Positions 24,102-33,073 of a DNA stretch of 64,000 nt are shown here, in pieces. A program made the position numbers and the translations under genes. How positions within the stretch are numbered: the first letter of the stretch is position 1; each line of letters opens with the position of its first letter. The stretch spans positions 21,155 to 85,154 of the forward strand of contig NZ_FRAB01000031.1 of the NCBI RefSeq assembly GCF_900142195.1. The letters are read 5' to 3'. The stretch comes from Paraburkholderia terricola (GTDB lineage: Bacteria; Pseudomonadota; Gammaproteobacteria; Burkholderiales; Burkholderiaceae). The notes beneath the pieces are model-generated. The model did no database searches, was not told the DNA's origin, and was given only the letters and a program-made list of their open reading frames with translations.

Positions 24102-25700
24102 ATGGATTCAACCGACCACGACGCCGTGCCTGCCGTACTGTCCGTTAGCGGCATCGGCAAGACCTATGCCGAACCGGTGCTCGCCGACGTTTCGCTGTCG
24201 TTGCGCGCCGGCGAGGTATTGGCGCTGACCGGCGAAAACGGCGCGGGCAAGAGCACGCTGTCCAAGATCATCGGCGGGCTCGTCGACCCGACCACCGGCG
24301 CGATGCGCCTCGGCGGCGAGCCGTATGCGCCGGCGAGCCGCACCGAAGCCGAAGCGCTCGGCGTGCGCATGGTGATGCAGGAACTCAATCTGCTGCCGAC
24401 GCTGTCGGTGGCCGAAAACCTGTTCCTCAACCGCTTGCCGCAAGCGGGCGCGTTCCGCTTCGGCTGGATCGACCGCCGCAAGCTGCGCGAGGACGCGCGC
24501 CATGCCATGGCGCAAGTCGGCCTCGACGCGATCGATCCCGATACGCTCGTCGGCGAACTCGGCATCGGCCATCAGCAGATGGTGGAGATCGCCCGCAATC
24601 TGATCGACGACTGCCGCGTGCTGATTCTCGACGAACCCACCGCGATGCTGACCGCGCGCGAAGTCGATCTGCTGTTCGAGCAGATCGACCGCCTGAAGGC
24701 GCGCGGCGTCGCGCTGGTCTACATCTCGCATCGGCTGGAGGAACTCGCGCGCGTCGCCGAGCGGGTCGCGGTGCTGCGCGACGGCCGGCTGGTGCATGTC
24801 GACGCGATGGCCAACCTGACGAGCGACGACATCGTCACGTGGATGGTGGGCCGTGAACTCGGCGAGCGGATCGATCTGGGCGTGCGCAATATCGGCGCGC
24901 CGCTCCTGAAGGTGGACAAGCTCACGCGCGGCAAGGTGGTGCGCGAGGTCTCGTTCGAGGTGCGCGCGGGCGAGATTTTCGGCATTAGCGGGCTGATCGG
25001 CGCGGGCCGCACCGAACTGATGCGGCTGATTTACGGCGCCGATCAGAAGGACGGCGGCACGGTCGCGCTGGCGTCGAAACCGGGCGCGCCGCCCACGCCC
25101 GTGCACATCGCCTCGCCCACGGACGCGGTGCGCGCCGGCATCGCGCTGATCACCGAGGACCGCAAAGGCGAAGGCCTTTTGCTGCCGCAGCCGATCGCGG
25201 CCAACGTGTCGCTCGGCAATATCCGCAGCGTGGCGCGGCATGGCATCGTCGACGCGCGGCGCGAGAACGCGCTCGCGCAAAAGCAGATCGACGCCATGCG
25301 GATTCGCAGTTCGGGGCCGGGGCAGATCGTCGGCGAACTGTCGGGCGGCAACCAGCAGAAGGTCGTGATCGGCCGCTGGCTCGCGCGCGATTGCCGCGTG
25401 CTGTTATTCGACGAACCCACGCGCGGCATCGACGTCGGCGCGAAGTTCGATATTTATGGCTTGATGGGCGCGCTGGCTCGGGAAGGGCGCGCGCTCGTCG
25501 TGGTGTCGAGCGACCTGCGCGAACTGATGCTGATCTGCGACCGGATCGGCGTGATGTCCGCGGGAAGCATGACGGGTGTGTTCGAACGCGACGGCTGGTC
25601 GCAGGATGCGTTGCTGGCCGCGGCGTTCGCCGGCTACCGCAGCCGCGAAGCGTTGCTCCACGCCGTCCCCGACACCAACGAAGCAGGGAGTCTGTCATGA
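24102..25700 (+). CDS. rbsA: Ribose ABC transporter, ATP-binding protein
   Basis: A 532-residue protein with two ABC domains in tandem, as in sugar importers of the RbsA/MglA/XylG type. The first domain has Walker A GENGAGKST (about residues 45-53) and Walker B VLILDEPTAML. The second has a degenerate P-loop (GLIGAGRTEL), the signature LSGGNQQK and Walker B VLLFDEPTRGID. It energises ribose uptake at the inner membrane. The start at 24102 has AGGA upstream. It overlaps rbsC by four bases (ATGA at 25697). Confidence 0.94.
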   Translation: MDSTDHDAVPAVLSVSGIGKTYAEPVLADVSLSLRAGEVLALTGENGAGKSTLSKIIGGLVDPTTGAMRLGGEPYAPASRTEAEALGVRMVMQELNLLPTLSVAENLFLNRLPQAGAFRFGWIDRRKLREDARHAMAQVGLDAIDPDTLVGELGIGHQQMVEIARNLIDDCRVLILDEPTAMLTAREVDLLFEQIDRLKARGVALVYISHRLEELARVAERVAVLRDGRLVHVDAMANLTSDDIVTWMVGRELGERIDLGVRNIGAPLLKVDKLTRGKVVREVSFEVRAGEIFGISGLIGAGRTELMRLIYGADQKDGGTVALASKPGAPPTPVHIASPTDAVRAGIALITEDRKGEGLLLPQPIAANVSLGNIRSVARHGIVDARRENALAQKQIDAMRIRSSGPGQIVGELSGGNQQKVVIGRWLARDCRVLLFDEPTRGIDVGAKFDIYGLMGALAREGRALVVVSSDLRELMLICDRIGVMSAGSMTGVFERDGWSQDALLAAAFAGYRSREALLHAVPDTNEAGSLS

Positions 25701-26758
25701 CCGATCAATCGTTGCGTGAAGCGCCGAATGGCAAGCAGGGCGCGGCCAACGCCAACAGCACGAACAACGCCATGCCGCCGGCCGACCCGTCCGCGCCGCT
25801 CGCGAGCGGCAAGCCGGCGGGCACGCGCCTCGGCTTTTCGAATTACCTGGGTCTGGCCGGCGCGCTACTGGCGATGATCGTGCTGTTCTCGCTGCTCAGT
25901 TCGCACTTTCTCACCTACGACACATTCAGCACGATCGCCAACCAGATTCCGGATCTGGTGGTGATGTCGGTGGGCATGACCTTCGTGCTGATCATCGCCG
26001 GGATCGATCTGTCGGTGGGCTCGGTGCTGGCGCTGGGCGGGTCGGTGGTGAGCGTGGCCGCGCTGAAGTGGGGCTGGGGGCCGTTGCCGTCGGCGCTGCT
26101 GGGCGTCGCGGCGGCGGCGCTGACCGGCACGATCACCGGTTCGGTGACGGTGGGCTGGCGGATTCCGTCGTTCATCGTCTCGCTCGGCGTGCTGGAAGCG
26201 GCGCGCGGCATGGCCTATCAGATGACGAATTCGCGCACCGCCTATATCGGCGACGCCTTCGATTTTCTGTCGAACCCGATCGCCTTCGGCATCTCGCCGG
26301 CGTTCCTGATCGCGGTGGCCGTGATGGTGATCGCGCAACTGGTGCTCACGCGCACGGTATTCGGCCGCTATCTGGTCGGCATCGGCACCAACGAGGAAGC
26401 GGTGCGGCTCGCCGGGGTCGATCCGCGGCCGTACAAGGTCATCGTGTTCGCGCTGATGGGCGCGCTCGCGGGCCTGGCCGCGCTGTTCCAGATTTCGCGT
26501 CTGGAAGCGGCCGATCCGAACGCGGGCGCCGGCGTGGAACTCCAGGTGATCGCGGCGGTGGTGATCGGCGGCACCAGCCTGATGGGCGGCCGCGGCTCGG
26601 TCATCAGTACGTTTTTTGGCGTGTTGATCATTTCGGTGCTGGCGGCCGGCCTCGCGCAGATCGGCGCGAACGAGCCGACCAAGCGGATGATCACCGGCGC
26701 GGTGATCGTGGTGGCGGTGGTGCTCGACACCTACCGCAGCCGCCGCAAGCGCGCCTGA
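25697..26758 (+). CDS. rbsC: Ribose ABC transporter, permease
   Basis: A 353-residue integral membrane protein of the BPD_transp_2 family with 8-10 helices. Typical tracts are GIDLSVGSVLALGGSV, the coupling-helix region GRYLVGIGTNEEAVRLAG (EAA-like) and VVIGGTSLMGGRGSV. The first 45 residues are hydrophilic and Ala/Asn-rich, a variable extension. Start codon overlaps the rbsA stop, so the two are co-translated. Confidence 0.93.
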   Translation: MTDQSLREAPNGKQGAANANSTNNAMPPADPSAPLASGKPAGTRLGFSNYLGLAGALLAMIVLFSLLSSHFLTYDTFSTIANQIPDLVVMSVGMTFVLIIAGIDLSVGSVLALGGSVVSVAALKWGWGPLPSALLGVAAAALTGTITGSVTVGWRIPSFIVSLGVLEAARGMAYQMTNSRTAYIGDAFDFLSNPIAFGISPAFLIAVAVMVIAQLVLTRTVFGRYLVGIGTNEEAVRLAGVDPRPYKVIVFALMGALAGLAALFQISRLEAADPNAGAGVELQVIAAVVIGGTSLMGGRGSVISTFFGVLIISVLAAGLAQIGANEPTKRMITGAVIVVAVVLDTYRSRRKRA

Positions 26759-26927
26759 GCCGCTCGCGGCGCGCAGCGGTCCGGCAGATTGACGCGGCCT
26801 GAGCAGTCACGGTGTCGTTAGCGGTAAAGCGTAAGAATTCATGGGTTTGGTCTGTCTTCGATGAAGACGTCCGGTGGGTCGCCAGATAGCGCGACCGGCG
26901 GAAAAAACAGGCAGGAGAGCAACAGTT

Positions 26928-27968
26928 ATGGCGACGATCAAGGATGTAGCGGCCGTGGCAGGCGTGTCGTTCACGACGGTATCGCACGTGGTGAACAACT
27001 CGCGGCCCGTGTCCGCCGACGTGCGCGCGAAGGTCGAGCACGCGATCCGTCAGCTTCACTACGTGCCGTCGGCGGTGGCCCGCTCGCTCAAGGCGCGGGC
27101 GACGGCGACGATCGGCCTGGTGGTGCCGAACAGCACGAACCCGTATTTCGCCGAACTCGCGCGCGGCATCGAGGACGGCTGTTCGCGCAACGGCTACTGC
27201 GTGTTCTTCTGCAATTCCGACGACGACCCGGCCAAGCAGCGCAACTATCTGCGCGTGTTGCAGGAAAAGCGCATCGACGGGCTGATCGTGGCCTCCGCCG
27301 GCGACGACGCGGTGCTCGCGCAAGCGCTCGCCGACGCGCGCGAGCCGCTCGTGATCGTCGACCGTAACATCGAGGGGCTGAACGCGGACCTGGTGCAGAT
27401 CGACCATGAGAAGGGCGGCTATCTCGCCACCCGCCATCTGCTCGAACTGGGGCATGTGCGGATCGGCTGCATTACCGGGCCGGTCGAGACCGCGGTGAGC
27501 GCGATGCGGGTACACGGCTTCATCCGCGCGATGACCGAGCGCGGCATCGAGATTCCGCCGGATGCGATCGTCGAAAGCGATTTTTCCGGCATGGGCGGCC
27601 ATCGCGCGGCGGCGCAACTGTTCGACACGGTGAAGCCGTCGGCGATTTTCGCCGGCAACGACATGATGGGCATCGGCGCGCTGCGCGCGGCGGCGGAACG
27701 CAACATCAGCGTGCCGCGCGATTGCTCGATCATCGGTTTCGACGATATCGAACTGGGACGCTTCACCTACCCGTCGCTGTCGACGGTCGGGCAATCGGTG
27801 CGCGCGCTCGGCGACATGGCCGCGCAAACGCTGATCGAACGCATCGCCGGGACCCCGTCGGGCACCGCGCGCGCATCCGGCCGCCGGCGCGTCGTGTCGC
27901 CGCGGCTGATCGTGCGCGAATCCACCGCGACCTGGGCGGGCGCGGGCAAACGCAATCTGGCGGCATGA
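26928..27968 (+). CDS. rbsR: LacI-family ribose operon repressor
   Basis: A 346-residue LacI/GalR regulator. The N-terminus MATIKDVAAVAGVSFTTVSH is the helix-turn-helix, followed by the hinge (VARSLKARATATIGLVVPN) and a periplasmic-binding-like sugar domain with NDMMGIGALRAAAERN and GFDDIELGRFTYPSLST. It lies 169 bases after rbsC and 51 before rbsK, so it belongs to the operon, as in E. coli, and would bind the palindrome at 22735. The spacer before it holds a small hairpin (GTCTTC-GAT-GAAGAC, 26854-26868). The start ATG follows CAGGAGAG. Confidence 0.9.
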   Translation: MATIKDVAAVAGVSFTTVSHVVNNSRPVSADVRAKVEHAIRQLHYVPSAVARSLKARATATIGLVVPNSTNPYFAELARGIEDGCSRNGYCVFFCNSDDDPAKQRNYLRVLQEKRIDGLIVASAGDDAVLAQALADAREPLVIVDRNIEGLNADLVQIDHEKGGYLATRHLLELGHVRIGCITGPVETAVSAMRVHGFIRAMTERGIEIPPDAIVESDFSGMGGHRAAAQLFDTVKPSAIFAGNDMMGIGALRAAAERNISVPRDCSIIGFDDIELGRFTYPSLSTVGQSVRALGDMAAQTLIERIAGTPSGTARASGRRRVVSPRLIVRESTATWAGAGKRNLAA

Positions 27969-28019
27969 GCGCAACGGCGGCGAAGCGCACGAAAGCTCGC
28001 CGCACTATGGGAGAAGGGA

Positions 28020-28949
28020 GTGGCAAGTCAGCAAACGCGCTCACGCGTGACGGTGGTCGGTAGTCTGAACATGGATCTGGTGGCGCGCGCGCCGCGTCTG
28101 CCGCATCCCGGCGAGACGCTCGCGGGCCGCGCGTTCGCGCAGGTGGCGGGCGGCAAGGGCGGCAACCAGGCGGTCGCGGCCGCCCGGCTGGGCGCGCGGG
28201 TGTCGATGCTGGGCTGCGTCGGCGCGGACGCCAATGGCGCGCAGTTGCGCGCCGGACTCGAAGCGGAAGGCATCGACTGCGCGGCGCTGGAAACCGGAAC
28301 GCAGGCGACCGGCGTGGCGCTGATCGTCGTCGACGATGCGAGCCAGAACGCGATCGTGATCGTCGCGGGCAGCAACGGCGAAGTCACGCCTGAAACGATT
28401 GCCCGCCACGAGGCCGTGCTGGCCGCCGCCGACGTGGTGATCTGCCAGCTTGAAACGCCGCCCGCGACCGTGCGCGCGGCGCTTGCCGCGGCGCGGCGGC
28501 TGGGCAAGACGGTGATCCTGAATCCGGCGCCCGCCACCGGTCCGTTGCCGGCCGACTGGCTGCCGCTGATCGACTACCTGATCCCGAACGAACTCGAGGC
28601 CGCCACGCTGACCGGTCTGCCGGTCGCCTCGCCCGAGGACGCGGCGCGGGCCGCCGCCGCGCTGCGCGCGGCCGGCGCGCGCAACGTGCTGGTCACGCTC
28701 GGTCCGCGGGGCGTGCACGCGACGCTCGACGGCGGGGCCGCGACGCTGTACGACGCGCCGCGGGTGGCAGCCGTCGATACGACCGCGGCGGGCGATACTT
28801 TCATCGGCGGCTTCGCGGCGCAACTCGCGCAAGGCGCGAGCGTCGATGCGGCGATCCGCTTCGCGCAGCGCGCGGCGGCGCTCTCGGTGACGCGCGCCGG
28901 CGCGCAGCCGTCGATTCCCACTTGCGCCGAACTGGACGCTTCGGCCTGA
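28020..28949 (+). CDS. rbsK: Ribokinase
   Basis: A 309-residue PfkB-family kinase. VVGSLNMDLVARAPRLPHPG and GGKGGNQAVAAARLGA (substrate site) are at the N-terminus, TTAAGDTFIGGFAAQL near residue 250 carries the catalytic Asp and anion hole, and the Asn/Glu site NELEA sits near 190. It phosphorylates ribose at O5. The start is GTG with GGGAGAAGGGA upstream. No rbsD (pyranase) gene is present in the operon. The 381-bp gap after it holds the promoter of the chemoreceptor gene. Confidence 0.92.
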   Translation: MASQQTRSRVTVVGSLNMDLVARAPRLPHPGETLAGRAFAQVAGGKGGNQAVAAARLGARVSMLGCVGADANGAQLRAGLEAEGIDCAALETGTQATGVALIVVDDASQNAIVIVAGSNGEVTPETIARHEAVLAAADVVICQLETPPATVRAALAAARRLGKTVILNPAPATGPLPADWLPLIDYLIPNELEAATLTGLPVASPEDAARAAAALRAAGARNVLVTLGPRGVHATLDGGAATLYDAPRVAAVDTTAAGDTFIGGFAAQLAQGASVDAAIRFAQRAAALSVTRAGAQPSIPTCAELDASA

Positions 28950-29212
28950 TTGGCAGCGAGCCCGCCGCGCATCGAGGCCAACGATGCGCGGCGCGCAAAA
29001 GCGTCCGCCGTGGTGCCCGGGCTCGATTCGCAGCAGGCTCGTCTGCTCGGCCAGGCCTGAACACAGCTCATCCCCTCGCGCGTTCAGTGCCCGTTTTCCC
29101 GCCCCGTCGTTGCCCTAAACGCCGCGTAATCCATGCGACGCAGGCCGCTTGTCGGCCCTTTGAAATTTAATCGAATTTGTTACAACGTCTTTCTTCACAC
29201 CATATAAATACT

Positions 29213-29239
29213 TCAAGTATGCGTTTTATGTGCCGTAAA
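29213..29239 (+). promoter_or_regulatory. Sigma-28 (FliA) flagellar-class promoter
   Basis: TCAAGTAT, an 11-base spacer and GCCGTAAA closely follow the sigma-28 consensus (TAAAGTTT-N11-GCCGATAA). It is 91 bases upstream of the chemoreceptor start, so that gene is probably co-expressed with late flagellar genes. Confidence 0.75.
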
Positions 29240-29330
29240 CAAACTTAGAGCGCCGCACCCAAAAAGGGACGCCTCGACGCAGACGCCCCGCGCGTACGCG
29301 CTCTCTTATTTGCTAAGCACAGGAACAAGC

Positions 29331-31103
29331 ATGTTGAACAAAGGCATCACGATCAAGGCGCGCATTGGCCTGACGATGGCATTCCTTGCCGCGCTGCTGG
29401 TGGCCATCGGCGTGTTCGGTCTGTTCGGCATGAGCCGTTCGAACGACGCCTATAAGGACACGTTCACCAACGCCATGCCGAGCGCGGTCGACATCGGCAA
29501 TGCGGAGCTGTACGCGGCGCGCGAACGGCTGGCGCTCGACCGCGCCGCGTTCATGATCGGCACGCCGGAATCGGCGCCCACGCTCGAGCGCGCGCGCCTG
29601 ATGCGCACCACCTCCGACACCTGGTGGAAAAAGTACATGGACCTGCCGCGCGACGCCGAGGAAGACCGTCTCGCACAGGTCGTCGTCGGCAAGCGCGACG
29701 CGCTGCATCAGCAGGCGGACGCCTTTGCCGCGATCGTCGCCGCAAGCGACCAGAGCAAGCTGATCGACAGCGCCAAGCGTCTGCAGGTGGCGTACAACGA
29801 ACTCGCCAACGCCGACGAGGCCTTGCGCAAATTCCAGTTCGAATCGGCGAAGGCGGGTTACGACTCCGCGCAGAGCCAATTCGACCTGTTTCGGCTGGTG
29901 AGCGCCGGCGCGCTGCTGGTCGGCGTGCTGGCCGCGGCCTTGTCGTATCTCGTGCTGAGCCGCGCGATCGCCCGTCCGCTCGACGAAGCCCTCGGCCACT
30001 TCGACGCGATCGCCGCCGGCGATCTGCGCCGCCCGGTCGTCGTCACGTCGCGCGATGAAATGGGCCGGCTGCTCGAAGGGATCGCGAAGATGCAGCGCAG
30101 TCTCACCGAAACGGTGCGCACGGTGCGCAGCGGCAGCGAATCCATCGCGACGGCCACGCGTCAGATCGCGGCCGGCAATCTCGACCTCTCGTCGCGCACC
30201 GAGGAGCAGGCCTCCGCGTTGCAGGAAACCGCGTCGAGCATGGAAGAGCTGACCGGCACCGTCAAGCAGAACGCCGACAATGCCCGCCAGGCGAGCTCGC
30301 TCGCGGCCAATGCGTCGGAGATCGCCAATCGCGGCAGCACGGTGGTCGGGCAGGTGGTCGGCACGATGGGCGACATCAACCAGAGTTCGGCGAAGATCGC
30401 GGACATCATTTCGATCATCGAAGGCATTGCGTTCCAGACCAACATCCTGGCCCTGAACGCGGCCGTGGAAGCGGCGCGGGCCGGCGAGGACGGGCGCGGT
30501 TTCGCGGTCGTGGCGGGCGAGGTGCGCAGTCTCGCGCAGCGCTCGTCGGCGGCGGCCAAGGAAATCAAGGAACTGATCGACACTTCGGTCGAGCGGGTGC
30601 AGTCCGGCTCGGCGTTGGTCGACCAGGCCGGCCGCACGATGACGGAGATCATCGGCGCGGTGCAGCGCGTGACCGACATCATGGGCGAGATCGCGGCGGC
30701 CTCGGAAGAGCAGAGCAGCGGCATCGACCAGGTGGCGCGCGCCGTCACGCAGATGGATGAGGTCACGCAGCAAAATGCCGCGCTGGTCGAGGAAGCGGCC
30801 GCGGCGGCGTCTTCGCTCGAAGACCAGGCGGGCAAGCTGCGCGCCGCGGTCGCGGTGTTCCAGTTGGACGAAAGCGGCCAGGCGCCCGTGAGCGCGGCGG
30901 CGAGAAGTGCGGCCAAGCCGGCGCGTCCGGTCGCGGCCCGCAAGATGTCTCACGTCACGGCGCGGCCCGCGCCGCAGGCTCCGGCCGCAAGCGCCGCCAC
31001 GAGGGCACCTGCGAGGGCGCCCGCAGCAGCGCCCGCGAGAGCGCCGGCCAAAGCCGCGGCGCCCGTCAGCGCCGGCGGCGACCAGGACTGGGAAACTTTC
31101 TAA
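29331..31103 (+). CDS. Methyl-accepting chemotaxis protein (Tar/Tsr-like)
   Basis: A 590-residue chemoreceptor. One membrane helix near the N-terminus (about 12-33), a four-helix periplasmic sensor of the TarH/4HB type (about 34-190), a second membrane helix (about 192-212), a HAMP domain and a long cytoplasmic coiled coil follow. The hairpin tip has the signature EGIAFQTNILALNAAVEAAR. An Ala/Pro-rich linker leads to the C-terminal pentapeptide DWETF, near-identical to the NWETF tether that binds CheR and CheB in E. coli Tar. Ligand unknown; proximity to the ribose operon is only suggestive. The ATG at 29331 follows AGGAACAAGC. Confidence 0.93.
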   Translation: MLNKGITIKARIGLTMAFLAALLVAIGVFGLFGMSRSNDAYKDTFTNAMPSAVDIGNAELYAARERLALDRAAFMIGTPESAPTLERARLMRTTSDTWWKKYMDLPRDAEEDRLAQVVVGKRDALHQQADAFAAIVAASDQSKLIDSAKRLQVAYNELANADEALRKFQFESAKAGYDSAQSQFDLFRLVSAGALLVGVLAAALSYLVLSRAIARPLDEALGHFDAIAAGDLRRPVVVTSRDEMGRLLEGIAKMQRSLTETVRTVRSGSESIATATRQIAAGNLDLSSRTEEQASALQETASSMEELTGTVKQNADNARQASSLAANASEIANRGSTVVGQVVGTMGDINQSSAKIADIISIIEGIAFQTNILALNAAVEAARAGEDGRGFAVVAGEVRSLAQRSSAAAKEIKELIDTSVERVQSGSALVDQAGRTMTEIIGAVQRVTDIMGEIAAASEEQSSGIDQVARAVTQMDEVTQQNAALVEEAAAAASSLEDQAGKLRAAVAVFQLDESGQAPVSAAARSAAKPARPVAARKMSHVTARPAPQAPAASAATRAPARAPAAAPARAPAKAAAPVSAGGDQDWETF

Positions 31104-31183
31104 TCCCTTGCCCTCTGTCGGAGCATCCGTTCGCGGCGCCGGGACGACTCGAAACGCGTCCCGGCGGATGACCGCATCGCCCG

Positions 31184-31221
31184 AAAAGACCGCGATCGCG
31201 CAGGCATCGGCGGTCTTTTTT
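31184..31221 (+). terminator. Intrinsic terminator after the chemoreceptor gene
   Basis: AAAAGACCGC (31184-31193) pairs with GCGGTCTTTT (31210-31219) and continues into a T run. It ends the chemoreceptor transcript. The remaining gap to 31446 shows nothing else. Confidence 0.85.
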
Positions 31222-31446
31222 CATGGCTTGCGCATTAAGTAGGGCTGACGGCGCACTTCACGCCCTGGCGGGCGCCATGATCCGGTACATTGACGGGCGC
31301 GGCTGCTGCTCCTCGCGGCTGCGTGGCCAGCGCGGATCGTCTGCCTGAAGCGTGCGAGCCCGCTGCCTTTAATCGCTGTAACGCCTGTCCACGCCAACCG
31401 GCACGCGGCAACCAACCGCTCAACGCGCCAGCCATAAAGGACCGAC

Positions 31447-32208
31447 ATGACGCCACACGACCTCGCGCTCCGCCTCGTCGAAGCACGCCGGCAGCATCAT
31501 CCGATCGACGTGCCCGCGCCCGACAGCCTGCCGCCCGACGCGGCCACCGCGTACGCGATCCAGCAGGCGGTCATCGCGGGCCTCGGCGACGCGACCGGTG
31601 CGTGGAAGATCGGCGCCAAGGCGCCGGGCGGGGCCGCCGCGGGCGCGCCGATTCCGGCGTCGCTGGTGCTGCCCTCGCCGGCGCGGGTCGCGCATGCCGG
31701 CTTCTTCCGCGTGCTGGTGGAACTGGAGATCGCCTTTCGCTTCGCCGAGGCGATCGAGCCGCGCGGGCGGGCCTATGCGCGCGACGAGGTGCTGGCGAAG
31801 GTCGGCGTCGTGCTGCCGGCCATCGAGATCGTCGATAGCCGCTTTGCCGAATGGCCGAACGTCGCGCCGCTCGCGCAACTGGCCGACGCGCAGAACAACG
31901 GCGCGCTGATCACCGGTCATCCGGTGGCTTACGCGGGTCTCGCGCGCGGCTTCGATTTCGTGTCGCCCGAACTCGAACTGAGTCTCAACGGCCGTTCGCT
32001 CGTGCCGGAAGTGACCGGCAATCCGGCGGGCGACCCGCGCGAACTGCTGGTGTGGTTCGTCAACCATTGCGCGGCGATGGGCATCACCATCGAACCGGAT
32101 TGGACGCTCACCACGGGTTCCTATGTCGACGCTCACAATGTGGACAAGCCCGGCATCGTGCGCGGCCATATCGACGGCCTTGGCGAAGTCGAGGTCGATC
32201 TGACCTGA
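31447..32208 (+). CDS. 2-keto-4-pentenoate hydratase/decarboxylase family protein (MhpD-like)
   Basis: A 253-residue protein of the FAH-like hydratase family. The tract VLVELEIAFRFAEAIEP has the metal-binding Glu pair, and VLPAIEIVDSRF a further Glu/Asp, as in MhpD and the related oxalocrotonate decarboxylases; ATGAWKIGAKAP and TTGSYVDAHNVD are also typical. These enzymes hydrate 2-hydroxypenta-2,4-dienoates in meta-cleavage pathways. No other aromatic-degradation gene is nearby, so the physiological substrate is open. Confidence 0.83.
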   Translation: MTPHDLALRLVEARRQHHPIDVPAPDSLPPDAATAYAIQQAVIAGLGDATGAWKIGAKAPGGAAAGAPIPASLVLPSPARVAHAGFFRVLVELEIAFRFAEAIEPRGRAYARDEVLAKVGVVLPAIEIVDSRFAEWPNVAPLAQLADAQNNGALITGHPVAYAGLARGFDFVSPELELSLNGRSLVPEVTGNPAGDPRELLVWFVNHCAAMGITIEPDWTLTTGSYVDAHNVDKPGIVRGHIDGLGEVEVDLT

Positions 32209-32306
32209 GCGTGCGACACCCGCCGGTTACAGCGTGGGTTACAGCGCGCTTGTGACAACCCGCTTGTCACAACTGTCTTGTAACGGCTCATTACGAAGCT
32301 TCATGC

Positions 32307-32334
32307 AAACGGCTGCCCACGGGGTGGCCGTTTT
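32307..32334 (+). terminator. Intrinsic terminator
   Basis: AAACGGC (32307-32313) pairs with GCCGTTT (32327-32333) and the stem is followed by a short T run. It lies 98 bases after the hydratase gene. Confidence 0.65.
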
Positions 32335-33073
32335 ACATTTACGGCGTCCCCAAGGTGCGTCTCGCGCGCGTCTTGCGTATACACCTATTGAAGCGGACTG
32401 CCGCTGCGCCGTCATCCAGTTATACGGGCGGCTAACCATATCGCGGACGCGGTTACTACGAGGGCTGAAGCATCAGTGGGCGGCTCTGTGCGATTCACCT
32501 CGCGTCGGTGCGGACGACGCGGAACAAAACCGCTCGCGCCTTGACGAACCGCTTGAAAGCGCACCGATGCAAGGCACGCCATGCGCGCGACGCCGCGAAC
32601 ATGTAACAGGCGCTTTTTCGTGTAGACCCGATGCCCGCGCCGCGCGTTGATGAAGAGAATGGCCGGGCACGAAAAACGCGTAGGACGTGCGTGCTTTCAC
32701 GACGATGCGGGTGCGAGCGGACAGATCGTCCGGTGCAGCAGCCGGTTTGTTCGATGAACGATACGACCTGTGACCTGTGTAATGGGGGCATGGCCGTGAC
32801 ATGGACCAACGGTGCAACAGAGTGTGTCGCGGCGAGATGGCGGCAGCGCTGTCACGACAGCGGCGGTTCGCGATTGCTGCGGCCTGCGCGCAAGATTGTA
32901 GGTTGTCGATACACCGTTTCCAAGTGATGAATATCGGTAGCCGGGTACGGCGCGATTTTCGCAACGTAGTTCGTGAAAAAAAATTTAAAAGGGTTTAGGA
33001 TGAATTCGAGCGATGTCGTTTCCGAATAGCGCGCCGCGCACGACATCGGTCTAGACTTCGGCGAGGAGGTAGC
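32335..33073. other. Long intergenic region upstream of prkA
   Basis: About 740 bases without a convincing gene. It is less GC-rich near its end (an A/T-rich stretch at 32970-33000). A 57-codon plus-strand frame at 32754-32927 starts MNDTTCDLCNGGMAV, with a zinc-ribbon-like CxxC followed by GG, but lacks a second Cys pair and a good ribosome binding site, so it is not called as a gene. No sigma-54 or other clear promoter for prkA was found by eye. Confidence 0.5.

Noticed and set aside
32754..32927. A 57-residue frame with a CDLCNGG zinc-ribbon-like start upstream of prkA
   Set aside because: Only one CxxC pair, Arg-rich tail and no clear ribosome binding site; mentioned only within the intergenic description.
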